NCBI RefSeq assembly: GCF_049856175.1
Contig: NZ_JBNDNA010000008.1
Location: 1-64,000 of the forward strand
Source: JB111 sp049856175
GTDB lineage: Bacteria > Actinomycetota > Actinomycetes > Actinomycetales > Actinomycetaceae
Length of the DNA stretch: 64,000 nucleotides
Direction of reading: 5' to 3'
The notes below the pieces were generated by a model. The model made no database searches. It was not told where the DNA came from and saw nothing but the letters and a program-made list of their open reading frames with translations. Every line of letters begins with the position of its first letter. The stretch's first letter is position 1. The position numbers and the translations under genes were made by a program. This document shows positions 35,252 through 43,590 of this stretch, piece after piece.

Positions 35252-36246
35252 GACGTGCTCCTTGTCGTTCGGGATGGTCGTGGGGGTTCGGGTGGCAGGG
35301 AGGCGAGCAGGCCGGCGGCGAGGTCCTCGTCGGTGACGAGGATCTTGCACAGGCCGTTGGTGACGGCTGCGAGCGCGGCCGGGGTCTTGGCGACGCCGGC
35401 CGCGACGGCGATCGGCAGCCGGGACGCGCGCACCTCGTCGAGCGTGAGCCCGACCGTACGCGCGTCGATCGCCGGGTCCGCCGGGCGGCCCCGGGAGTCG
35501 ATGAACCGGCCGAGCACGTCGCCGACGGCGCCCTGGGCGACGAGACGCTCGACCTCGGCCGCGCTGAGGTAGCCGGCCTCCACGAGGACGGACGTGCCGA
35601 CCGGCTCACCGAGGGAGAACAGGAGCGCGTCGGCCTCCCGCGCCTGGTCGAGGACCCGCCTGAGCGAGGCGTCGCCCATGAGCGTGGCGGCCAGGTCCGG
35701 CGACTCGACGATCGCCGGGGCCTGGAGGAACACGGCCGTGCCCCGTGCCTGGCGGGCAAGCTCGGCGACGACCTGCCCGGGGTTGCTCGCCCCGGGCAGG
35801 GGCAGGCCGGCGTTCGCCTGCACCACCACCGTGCCGTCGGACCACGACGGCGGGATCTGCTCGGCGAGGTCGATCATCGTGCGCCCCCAGGACACCGCGA
35901 GCGTGCCCGGGGACTCCTTGAGGTCGGCGAGCAGCTCGCCGGCGGCACCGGCGACCCGGGCGCGCGTGGCGACCGGGTCGCGCTCGGGCGGGACGACGAC
36001 GGCGGCGGTGAGGCCGGTGCGCGAGACGAGCTCGGACTCCAGGGCGTGCGAGCGCGCCCGTGGATGCACGATCTCGATCCGGACGATGCCGGTGCGGCGC
36101 GCCTCCTGCAGGAGGCGGCCGACCTGCCAGCGGGTGAGGTGAAGCCGTTCGGCCACCTCCTGCTGGGTCAGCTCCTGCTCGTGGTAGAGCGTGGCCACCC
36201 GCAGCAGGAGCAGGTCGCGCTCCTCGTCACCGCTGCGCACCGGCAC
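35248..36246 (-). CDS. SorC/DeoR-type sugar-binding transcriptional regulator
   Basis: 332 residues. An N-terminal HTH (ELTQQEVAERLHLTRWQVGRLLQEAR, about 24-49) is followed by the SorC sugar-binding domain (LAVSWGRTMIDLAEQIP, NAGLPLPGASNPGQVVAELA, GDVLGRFIDSRGRP, VAAGVAKTPAALAAVTNGLCKILVTDEDLA). These regulators sense phosphorylated sugars. It lies in the middle of the cluster, overlaps deoC, and is the natural candidate for the GCTCAGATGAGC palindromes at 30676 and 39086. Confidence 0.92.
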   Translation of the reverse strand: MPVRSGDEERDLLLLRVATLYHEQELTQQEVAERLHLTRWQVGRLLQEARRTGIVRIEIVHPRARSHALESELVSRTGLTAAVVVPPERDPVATRARVAGAAGELLADLKESPGTLAVSWGRTMIDLAEQIPPSWSDGTVVVQANAGLPLPGASNPGQVVAELARQARGTAVFLQAPAIVESPDLAATLMGDASLRRVLDQAREADALLFSLGEPVGTSVLVEAGYLSAAEVERLVAQGAVGDVLGRFIDSRGRPADPAIDARTVGLTLDEVRASRLPIAVAAGVAKTPAALAAVTNGLCKILVTDEDLAAGLLASLPPEPPRPSRTTRSTS

Positions 36247-36297
36247 CGTGCCTCCCCGTCGTCGTCGTCCTCGTCCGCGTCCGTGGTCCTGCCGGGC

Positions 36298-37344
36298 TCA
36301 CAGCCCGTGCGGCAGGAACAGCACCTTCGAGCTGTGGATCGTGCGGTTGTACATCGCCTCGATCGTCTCGCCGACCTTCTCCAGCGGGAGCTCGTGGGTG
36401 ATCATGAACTCCCACTTGAGCAGGCCCTGGTGCATGGCCTCGACCGTGGTCGTCCACTCGGTGCCCGGGAACGGCGCCGAGAACGAGTTCCACGAGCCCA
36501 GGATGTTGATCTCGAGGCGCATCATGCGCGCCCAGTTCGTGTCGCTGATCGTCACGTCGGCGTTGGGGATGCCGATGAGCACGACCTCGCCGTGGCGTCC
36601 GGCCAGGCCGACGGCCTGGTTCTCGGCGATCGGGTTGCCGGAGCACTCGACGACGATGTCGTAGCCGAGCCCGGCAGCCTCGGCGGCCTGCTCCGGGGTG
36701 GTGGCCGTGGCGGTGGCCCCGGCCTCGCGGGCGAGCTCCGCCTTCTCCGGGGAGACGTCGACGGCGAGGACGTCGAGCGCGCCGCCGAGACGTGCCCACT
36801 GGATGGCGAACAGGCCGATCGGGCCCCCCGCGCCGACGACGGCGACCCGCTTGCCCGGCGCGAGCTTCGTCCGCAGCAGAGCGTGCAGGGCGATCGCCGA
36901 CGGGTCCACCATCGCCGCGGCCCGCGGGTCGAGGTCCGAGGGCACCTTGAGCAGGAGCCGCGCCGGGCCCGCGACGTACTCGGCGTAGGCGCCGTGGCGG
37001 CGCGAGCCGTAGTAGTCGTAGTCCTCGCACAGGCTGTAGTGGCCGGCCACGCAGGGAGCGCACTCGAAGCAGGGCAGCATCGGCGGGACCGTGACGAGGT
37101 CGCCGACGGCCACCTCGGTGACACCCTCGCCGAGCTCCTCGACCCACGCGGAGAACTCGTGGCCGCAGATCAGGGGGAGCTTGTGCGCCCCCTTCTTGAA
37201 CATGCGGTCCAGGTCGGACCCGCACACGCCGCACGCGGCGACCTTGAGGAGGGCCTCGCCGGGTCCCGGGGTGGGCTTCTCGACCTCCTCCAGGCGTGCG
37301 TCGCCGACGGCGTGGAGCTGGACGGCCTTCATCGTCTCGGTCAT
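36298..37344 (-). CDS. Zinc-dependent dehydrogenase, galactitol-1-P/sorbitol dehydrogenase-like
   Basis: 348 residues of the MDR superfamily. Zinc ligands are in GVCGSDLDR and CGHEFSAW, with four structural cysteines in CFECAPCVAGHYSLC and the nucleotide fold in VVGAGGPIGLFAIQWA. Overall pattern and length resemble GatD (galactitol-1-phosphate 5-dehydrogenase), but the substrate could be another polyol or polyol phosphate. It is downstream of the FGGY kinase (75 bp), in a probable operon kinase-dehydrogenase-sorC-deoC. Confidence 0.87.
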   Translation of the reverse strand: MTETMKAVQLHAVGDARLEEVEKPTPGPGEALLKVAACGVCGSDLDRMFKKGAHKLPLICGHEFSAWVEELGEGVTEVAVGDLVTVPPMLPCFECAPCVAGHYSLCEDYDYYGSRRHGAYAEYVAGPARLLLKVPSDLDPRAAAMVDPSAIALHALLRTKLAPGKRVAVVGAGGPIGLFAIQWARLGGALDVLAVDVSPEKAELAREAGATATATTPEQAAEAAGLGYDIVVECSGNPIAENQAVGLAGRHGEVVLIGIPNADVTISDTNWARMMRLEINILGSWNSFSAPFPGTEWTTTVEAMHQGLLKWEFMITHELPLEKVGETIEAMYNRTIHSSKVLFLPHGL

Positions 37345-37418
37345 GTGTGGCTCGGGTTCCCTTCTGGTGGTCGGGCGCTGCCGCGGGCGCGGCGCTGCCG
37401 GTGGTTCTGCGGTGGGCG

Positions 37419-38969
37419 TCAGGCCTCGTCGACGTGACGCGACATCGAGTTGGTCAGCTCCTTCATGGCCTCGTACGTGTCGATGTACGCCTCGAGGTTG
37501 TACTGGTAGGCCTCGTGCGCCTCGGTGTCCGGCTCGATGACATCCACGGTGCGGACCATCTCCCGGGCCGCGGTCGGGAGGTCGGCGTGGACGCCGGCGC
37601 CGACGGCGGCCATCATCGCGGAGCCGAGCAGGGGCCCCTCGCTCACGTCGGTGAACGTGATCGGCACGTTCGAGACGTCGGCGTGCATCTGCATCCAGAA
37701 GCGGCTCTTCGTGGGACCGCCGGAGACGACGACCTCCTGCGGCGGGAAGCCGCCCGCGCGCATGGTGCGGAAGATGTTCTCCGTGCCGAAGCAGATGCCC
37801 TCGAGGATCGCGCGGAACATGTGGCCCTCGGTGTGGCCGAGCGTGAGGCCCCAGAACACGCCGCGGGAGCGCGGGTCGGAGTAGGGCGAGCGGTTGCCCT
37901 GGAAGTGGTCGAGCAGGACGAGGCCCTCCGAACCGATGGGGACCTCCGCGGCGAGCTCGTCGAGGACCTCGTAGGCGGAGCGGTTCTCCGCCGCCGCGCG
38001 GTCGTTCGCCTTGCGGGCGAGGTGGTCGCGGAACCAGGCGACGACGGACCCGGTCGAGACCTGTCCGGCCTCGACGGTCCACTCGCCGGGGATGACGGCG
38101 TCGGTGTAGGAGCCCCACAGGCCCTTGGCGTGCAACGGCACCGGGGACTGGCCGATCATCACGTGGCTGGAGCCGGTGATGAGGGCCATCTTGCCGGGCT
38201 CGACGACGCCGAGCCCGATCGCTCCGGCGTAGGCGTCGATCGCGCCCTCCGCCACGGGCGTGCCGGCGGCGAGGCCGAGCTCGTCGGCGATCTGCGGGCG
38301 CAGGCCGCCCACCGCGGTGCCGACGGGCAGGACCCGCTCCGGGAACTTCTCGAGCAGGTCGGCCGCGCCGACCGCGTCGTAGAGGGACGTGGGCCAGCCC
38401 CCGACGGAGGTGTCGTAGAAGTACTTGCCCGCCGCGTGGTTGAGGGACATGGTCCACTCGCCGGTCAGGCGGTGGACGAGCCAGTCCGTGCAGTCCACGA
38501 GGAGGTCGGCCTCGGCGAAGATCTCGGGCTCGTTGTTCTTCAGCCACATCGACTTCGGGGTGCCCCACTCGGCGGACACGGCGCCGTGCCCGGAGTACTT
38601 CAGGGCCGGGTCGCCGGCCCGGGAGAGCTCCTCGGCCTCGGCGGCGGCCCGGACGTCCATCCACAGCAGGGCGGGTCGCAGGTGGCGGCCGTCCTTGGTG
38701 GCGGCCACGAGCGTGGAGCTGGTGGCGTCGACGGAGATGCCCGCGATGGCGTCGGCGGGGACCTTGGCCTCGGCCAGCGCGCCGCGGACGGAGGTGACGA
38801 TGGACGACCACCACGTGTCGGGGTCCTGCTCGGCGCGGCCGGGCCGCGGGAAGGACGTCTTCCACTCGGTCGAGGCGACGCCCTTGAGCGCGCCGGCGGC
38901 GTCGAAGATCCCGGCGCGCGCACCGCCGGTACCCATGTCGATGCCCAGCAGGTAGGGGCCGTCAGTCAT
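37419..38969 (-). CDS. FGGY-family carbohydrate kinase 1
   Basis: 516 residues. The ATPase-fold phosphate-1 motif is GIDMGTGGARAGIFD near the N-terminus, with substrate-site WMDVRA (RPALLWMDVRA), a catalytic Asp in AIDAYAGAIGLG and the adenosine motif VVSGGPTKSRFWMQ. The TGSSHVMIGQS segment is shared with the kinase at 58444, placing both in one subfamily near D-ribulokinase/polyol kinases. The substrate is unresolved. It is the first gene of the minus-strand arm, with the palindrome at 39086 117 bp upstream. Confidence 0.9.
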   Translation of the reverse strand: MTDGPYLLGIDMGTGGARAGIFDAAGALKGVASTEWKTSFPRPGRAEQDPDTWWSSIVTSVRGALAEAKVPADAIAGISVDATSSTLVAATKDGRHLRPALLWMDVRAAAEAEELSRAGDPALKYSGHGAVSAEWGTPKSMWLKNNEPEIFAEADLLVDCTDWLVHRLTGEWTMSLNHAAGKYFYDTSVGGWPTSLYDAVGAADLLEKFPERVLPVGTAVGGLRPQIADELGLAAGTPVAEGAIDAYAGAIGLGVVEPGKMALITGSSHVMIGQSPVPLHAKGLWGSYTDAVIPGEWTVEAGQVSTGSVVAWFRDHLARKANDRAAAENRSAYEVLDELAAEVPIGSEGLVLLDHFQGNRSPYSDPRSRGVFWGLTLGHTEGHMFRAILEGICFGTENIFRTMRAGGFPPQEVVVSGGPTKSRFWMQMHADVSNVPITFTDVSEGPLLGSAMMAAVGAGVHADLPTAAREMVRTVDVIEPDTEAHEAYQYNLEAYIDTYEAMKELTNSMSRHVDEA

Positions 38970-39085
38970 CGGGAACTCCCATGTTCTCGGGGGCGCACCG
39001 CGTCATCGACTTATCGACGACCGGTGCTCGGGTGCGTTCAGCCTGCCAGCGGCTCGCGCATGCGCGCAAATGCGGCGCGCTGTTC

Positions 39086-39097
39086 GCTCATCTGAGC
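39086..39097. promoter_or_regulatory. Palindrome GCTCATCTGAGC, candidate SorC-regulator operator (copy 2)
   Basis: The exact reverse complement of the 12-bp site at 30676-30687, here 117 bp upstream of FGGY kinase 1. A second dyad, CGCGCATGCGCG (39055-39066), lies between it and the gene. Confidence 0.5.
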
Positions 39098-39147
39098 ACC
39101 AGGAGTGCGGGGAGTGCTGGGCCTGCGCCGGCTCGTGTCCCGGCGCG

Positions 39148-40074
39148 CTACCCCTTGACCGAGCCGGCCGTGAGCCCGCCGACGATGTAGCGCTGAAGGA
39201 AGAGGAACAGCAGGAGCACCGGGACCGCCGAGATGACGGCGCCCGCGGCGAACACGCCCCAGTTCTGGTTCGTCAGCGAGGAGACCAGGCCGTACAGCCC
39301 GAGCGCGAGGGTCCAGTTCTGCTCGGACTGCAGCACCACGCGGGCGATGACGAAGTCGGAGAACGTGGCGACGAAGGACAGCAGGCCGACGACGGCCAGC
39401 ACCGGAGAGACCATCCGCAGGATGATCGTCCAGTAGATGCGGGCGTGGCTGGCACCGTCGATCTTGGCCGCCTCGTCGAGCTCCTTGGGGATCGTGTTGA
39501 AGAAGCCGTACATGAGGAAGGTGTTCGTGCCCAGCGCCCCGCCGAGGTACACGCAGATGAGCCCGACCCGCGAGTTGAGCCCGAGCGCCGGCACCACCTC
39601 GCCGAGCGAGAGCAGGAGGAGGAAGACCGCCACGAACGCGAGGAGCTGGGGGAACATCTGCAGCACGAGCAGGGTGTTGAGGCCGAACCCGTGCCCCCGG
39701 AACCGGAACCGGGAGAACGCGTACGCCGCGGCGGCGGCCATGATCACGGTACCGATCGCCGTCGAGAGGCCGACGAACATCGTGTTGCGGAACCAGGTCC
39801 AGAACAGCGTGGTGTCGGACAGCTGCGCATAGCTGCCGACGTCGAGGGACGTGAACAGCGAGTTCGAACCGGTCAGCGTCGCGCCCTGCCCGGCGAGGGA
39901 GGCCGAGAGCACGTAGACGATGGGGAACGCGGCGTAGACGACGAAGACGATGCCGACGACGTGCCGCACACCGAGCTCGGCGAACCAGCGACCGAAGCCC
40001 ATGCGGCGCTGCGGGGCGATCTCCTGGCCCTTCCGGTCGACGACCGGGTCGGCGTCGGGGGTCGTGGTGGTCAT
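39148..40074 (-). CDS. malG: ABC sugar transporter permease, MalG type
   Basis: A 308-residue inner-membrane permease with six TM helices. The EAA loop that contacts the ATPase reads ELDEAAKIDGASHARIYWTIILRMVSPVL. The C-terminal LFLQRYIVGGLTAGSVKG is the typical MalG ending. Its ATG overlaps the malF stop by one base. No ATPase gene is present; such systems usually share an MsmK/MalK ATPase encoded elsewhere. The substrate is probably a maltose/maltodextrin-type oligosaccharide, given the GH13 glucosidase next door. Confidence 0.92.
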   Translation of the reverse strand: MTTTTPDADPVVDRKGQEIAPQRRMGFGRWFAELGVRHVVGIVFVVYAAFPIVYVLSASLAGQGATLTGSNSLFTSLDVGSYAQLSDTTLFWTWFRNTMFVGLSTAIGTVIMAAAAAYAFSRFRFRGHGFGLNTLLVLQMFPQLLAFVAVFLLLLSLGEVVPALGLNSRVGLICVYLGGALGTNTFLMYGFFNTIPKELDEAAKIDGASHARIYWTIILRMVSPVLAVVGLLSFVATFSDFVIARVVLQSEQNWTLALGLYGLVSSLTNQNWGVFAAGAVISAVPVLLLFLFLQRYIVGGLTAGSVKG

Positions 40075-41699
40075 CAGTTGTACTCCTCGAGCTTGCGGGC
40101 CTGTCGGAAGCCGATGACCGAGATCACCGCGACGATGACGAAGATGAGGATCGAGAGCGCGGACGCGAGCCCGTAGTCCTTCTGCGCCCCGCCGTCGATG
40201 CCGGCGATGTTGTAGACCATCGAGATGAGGATGTCGGTGTGCCCGACCGGCACGCTCGCGTCGTCCATGCGCGGACCGCCGCCGGTGAGCATGTAGATGA
40301 GGTTGAAGTTGTTGAAGTTGAAGGCGAACGAGGCGATGAGCAGCGGGGCCGTCGCCACGAGCACGAGCGGCATCGTGATGGACCGGAAGTGTTGCCACAC
40401 GCCCGCGCCGTCGATCCGCGCGGCCTCCTTGAGGTCGCCGGGGATGGACTGCAGCGCGGAGGTCGCGATGAGGAACATGTACGGGAAGCCGAGCCAGAGG
40501 TTGACGCCGAGGACCGAGAGCTTGGCCAGCCACGGATCGGTGAGCCACGGGATCTCGGCGCCGAGCAGGAGGACGTTGTTGACGAAGCCGAAGCGCTCGT
40601 TGAGCAGACCCGACCACAGCAGGGCCGCGAGGAAGCCCGGGAACGCGTACGGGAGGATGAGCAGCGTCCGGTAGATCTTCTGCCCCTTGAGGCGCGGCTC
40701 GTTGAGGACGACCGCCAGGAAGAGACCGAGGAGGAAGGTCGTGACCACGGACAGGGCGGCGAACGCGACCGTCCACGCCAGGACCTTGAGCAGCGGGCCG
40801 GAGTACCTCGAGTCGGCGAACGCGTCGATGTAGTTCTCGGGGCCGACGAGCACCCGCCAGCCGGGGGTCAGCGCCTCGCCCTCCGCGGAGACGAAGCTGC
40901 CCCGGTCGTCCGGCCGGTACTCGACCCCGGACTCGACGTTCGTCACGACGTCGGCGTCCTCGTCGTAGACCAGGCGCGAGGTGGCCTGGAACGCGTTCGA
41001 GGCGTCGGTGGTGCGCAGCGACCCGTCGTTCGGGTCGTCCGAGAACGGGATGCGGATCTCGAGGATCTCGGCCTGATGGTCAGAGATCTGGTCGCGCGGG
41101 AGGATCTGTGCGCCGGGCACCTCCGTGATCAGGGGACGCGTGGCGTCCAGGTCGACGACGGCGTCCGGCACGTCCTCGAGCTCGCCCTCGTGGACGCCCA
41201 TCCGTACGGTGCCCGACGCCTCGTCGTAGATCGCCAGCCCGAGACCGTCATCGGTCTCGACGACGACGGCGGGGAACGTCGTCGCGTCCGGGAGCCGTCG
41301 CTCGTTCTGCTCGAGCATCCGCTCGATCGCCGTCGGCTTGTCGAGGATGTGGCCGTCGCCGTAGTTCGTCAGCGAGACGTACCCCGTGTAGACGATGGTG
41401 AACACCTGGTAGATCGCGAGGAAGATCAGTCCGGGCAGGAGGTACTTCAGCGGGACGACCCGGCGCGAGAAGTACACCCAGTTGACGACGACGAGCACGA
41501 CGACGGTGCCGCCCAGCAGCCACCAGGACTCGGCACCGACCGCCTGGATGACGATCGTGATACCGAGCGCGTCGACCAGCGCGACGAGCGCGAGCTTGAC
41601 GAAGAACCAGACGTTGACGTCACCGCCGGCGGCGGGACGGGTGCGGGTGCCGCCGGTGCCGGGCGACGGGGCGGCCACCGGGAGCTCTGTCGCGGTCAT
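40074..41699 (-). CDS. malF: ABC sugar transporter permease, MalF type
   Basis: 541 residues. An N-terminal TM pair is followed by a large extracytoplasmic loop (about residues 110-290), equivalent to the MalF P2 domain that docks the binding protein. The core permease domain then carries the EAA loop DLKEAARIDGAGVWQHFRSITMPL. The long loop fits a MalF rather than a generic UgpA-type permease and supports maltodextrin as substrate. It overlaps malG; malE lies 274 bp upstream, separated by a repeat-rich gap. Confidence 0.92.
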   Translation of the reverse strand: MTATELPVAAPSPGTGGTRTRPAAGGDVNVWFFVKLALVALVDALGITIVIQAVGAESWWLLGGTVVVLVVVNWVYFSRRVVPLKYLLPGLIFLAIYQVFTIVYTGYVSLTNYGDGHILDKPTAIERMLEQNERRLPDATTFPAVVVETDDGLGLAIYDEASGTVRMGVHEGELEDVPDAVVDLDATRPLITEVPGAQILPRDQISDHQAEILEIRIPFSDDPNDGSLRTTDASNAFQATSRLVYDEDADVVTNVESGVEYRPDDRGSFVSAEGEALTPGWRVLVGPENYIDAFADSRYSGPLLKVLAWTVAFAALSVVTTFLLGLFLAVVLNEPRLKGQKIYRTLLILPYAFPGFLAALLWSGLLNERFGFVNNVLLLGAEIPWLTDPWLAKLSVLGVNLWLGFPYMFLIATSALQSIPGDLKEAARIDGAGVWQHFRSITMPLVLVATAPLLIASFAFNFNNFNLIYMLTGGGPRMDDASVPVGHTDILISMVYNIAGIDGGAQKDYGLASALSILIFVIVAVISVIGFRQARKLEEYN

Positions 41700-41776
41700 G
41701 GGGCCCTTTCGGGGACGTGGGCACGACGTCGTGCCGACCTACGGTGCGGAGAGGAGTGCGATGCGCCGTGGGGCGC

Positions 41777-41902
41777 GAGGTGGGAGCGGCGCCGTGGCGC
41801 GCGGGGTGGAAGCGGCGCACCGCATGGAGCGGAGGTGGGAGCGGCGCACCGCGGGGCGCGGGGTGCGAGGTGGAGAGGTGCGAGGTGGGAACGGCGCACC
41901 GT
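41777..41902. repeat. Degenerate direct repeats between malE and malF
   Basis: At least four copies of a unit close to GAGGTGGGAGCGGCGCACC begin at about 41777, 41803, 41832 and 41882, with irregular spacing, inside the 274-bp malE-malF gap. No reading frame or terminator is clear. It may stabilise the malE message end or be a neutral repeat expansion. Confidence 0.6.
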
Positions 41903-41973
41903 AGCGACGCGTGGCGGGCGGGGCCATGCTGCGGGGCGGCGGCAGGTCGGCCGCCGCCCCGCACGGGCAGGGT

Positions 41974-43332
41974 CTAGCCGGCGTCGATCGCGCCCTGGAT
42001 GTCGGCCACCATGGTCTCCCAGGCGGCGGCCGGGTCGGCCTCGGCGCCGGAGACGATGCCGGCCTCGGTCACGCCCCAGAACTGCCAGACCTGACCCATC
42101 GCGGGCAGTGCGGGCATCGGGGCCGCGTCGGCGCCGACCTCGCGGAAGCCGGCCTGGATCTCGTCCTCCGCCGCGGCGTCGGCCGACGCGGTCAGCGCGG
42201 GCAGGCGACCACCGGTCTCGAAGATCGTGGTCTGCGCCTCCTCGGTCGACATGTAGTTGACGAGGAAGTCGTTGGCGTTGAGCGCGTCCGCGGACTGCGC
42301 GTTGACGAAGAACGCCTGGACGCCGGCGAACGGCGTGGCGGCCTCGGGACCGGGCGCCGGGATCGGGTCGATCGCGACGTCGATGTCCGCGAAGGACTCG
42401 AGCATCCACGGGCCACCGACGATGAAGGGTGACTCGCCGTTGGCGAAGGCCTCGACGGCGACGTCGTAGGTGACGTTCGTGTCGAGGGCGCCCGTGCCGT
42501 TCTCGCCCTGCTCGGCGAGCCACTGCGCGAACGCCGCGCCGCCCTCCCCGCCCAGGCCGAGCTCCTCGGTGTACGCGCCCGCGTCGTCGGTCTCGAAGAC
42601 CGGGGCGCCGAAGGACATCTGGAGCGGGTAGTACGTGTAGGGGTCGCCCTCGGTGCTCGTCTGGATGAGGATCGGGAACTCGGTGCCCGCCTGCTCGCCC
42701 GCTGCGAGCGCGTCGTCCCACGTGGCCGGGGCCTCCGGGGCGAGCTCCGTGTTCCGGATGAGCGCGATGTTCTCGATGGCGAACGGCAGCCCGTAGACCT
42801 GCTCGTCGTACGTGACGGCATCGATGGCCACCTGCTCGAACACGTCGGCGTTGGTCAGCTCCAGCGGCGCGACGACGCCGTTGACGGTGAGCTCGCCGAG
42901 CCAGTCGTGCGCACCGACGGTGATGTCCGGGCCCTCGCCCGTGGGCACCTGCGTGACGAAGTCGGCGCGGATGTCCTCGAAGTTGCGCAGCACGGTCTGG
43001 ACCTCGATGCCCGTCTCCTCCTCGAACGCCACGGCGGCCTCCTCGACGGCTGCCTGGCGCGTCTCGTCGACCCAGACGACCAGGGTGCCGTCCTCGTTGG
43101 GCGTGACCTCGCCGGCCTCGGCGACCTCGTCCCCACCTGCGTCGTCGGAGGACGCCTCGTCGGAGGAGGACTCGCCACCGGCGTCGTCGGAGGACGCCTC
43201 GTCGTCGGTTCCGCCGGCGTCCTGGGCGGGCTCCTCCTCGGTACCGGTCGACTCGTCGTCACCGCCTCCGCAGGCGGCGAGGGTGAGGGCCACGGCAGCT
43301 GCTGCCGCGAGGGTGGTGATGCTCCGTCGCAT
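41974..43332 (-). CDS. malE: ABC sugar-binding lipoprotein, MalE type
   Basis: 452 residues. A lipoprotein signal (SITTLAAAAAVALTLAACGGG) is followed by an Asp/Ser/Gly-rich linker with SSDDAGG repeats (about 25-70), then a cluster 1 solute-binding fold: GTLVVWVDETRQAAVEEAAVAFEEETGIEVQ, DITVGAHDWLGELTVNGVVAPLE, YGLPFAIENIALIRNTEL. It has the hallmarks of maltose/maltodextrin-binding proteins. It is membrane-anchored outside the cell and delivers sugar to MalFG. It is expressed from a promoter overlapped by a LacI-type operator. Confidence 0.93.
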   Translation of the reverse strand: MRRSITTLAAAAAVALTLAACGGGDDESTGTEEEPAQDAGGTDDEASSDDAGGESSSDEASSDDAGGDEVAEAGEVTPNEDGTLVVWVDETRQAAVEEAAVAFEEETGIEVQTVLRNFEDIRADFVTQVPTGEGPDITVGAHDWLGELTVNGVVAPLELTNADVFEQVAIDAVTYDEQVYGLPFAIENIALIRNTELAPEAPATWDDALAAGEQAGTEFPILIQTSTEGDPYTYYPLQMSFGAPVFETDDAGAYTEELGLGGEGGAAFAQWLAEQGENGTGALDTNVTYDVAVEAFANGESPFIVGGPWMLESFADIDVAIDPIPAPGPEAATPFAGVQAFFVNAQSADALNANDFLVNYMSTEEAQTTIFETGGRLPALTASADAAAEDEIQAGFREVGADAAPMPALPAMGQVWQFWGVTEAGIVSGAEADPAAAWETMVADIQGAIDAG

Positions 43333-43412
43333 CTCGGTCTCCAGGTGTGTGAAGGTGACGGGGATGTCTCCGCGGACGTGCTCATCGCTGCGCACCTCGC
43401 GGATCGAGGCAC

Positions 43413-43451
43413 ACAGTACGCAGCCGACTGGCGATCTGCAACCACTTGCAG
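43413..43451 (-). promoter_or_regulatory. malE promoter with LacI-type operator
   Basis: On the minus strand, -35 TTGCAG (43441-43436), a 17-nt spacer and -10 TACTGT (43418-43413). The palindrome CTGCAA-CCAC-TTGCAG (43436-43451) covers the -35 box. Its right half can also act as a plus-strand -35 for the divergent lacI operon. The site is the expected target of the LacI-family protein at 43591. Confidence 0.7.
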
Positions 43452-43590
43452 TAACTTTCAGGAATCCAGACGGTGCCGTTGCACCTCTTCCCCACGACCG
43501 CGCGAGCGGGACGCTCGACGAGGAGCGCACGATGACCCTCCACCGCCCTCCACGGGGCCTACCGACCACGTCGACGACGGAGAGCGTCGC

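Noticed and set aside
41700..41973. A CRISPR-like repeat cluster
   Set aside because: Repeat units are degenerate, spacing is irregular and no cas gene is near.
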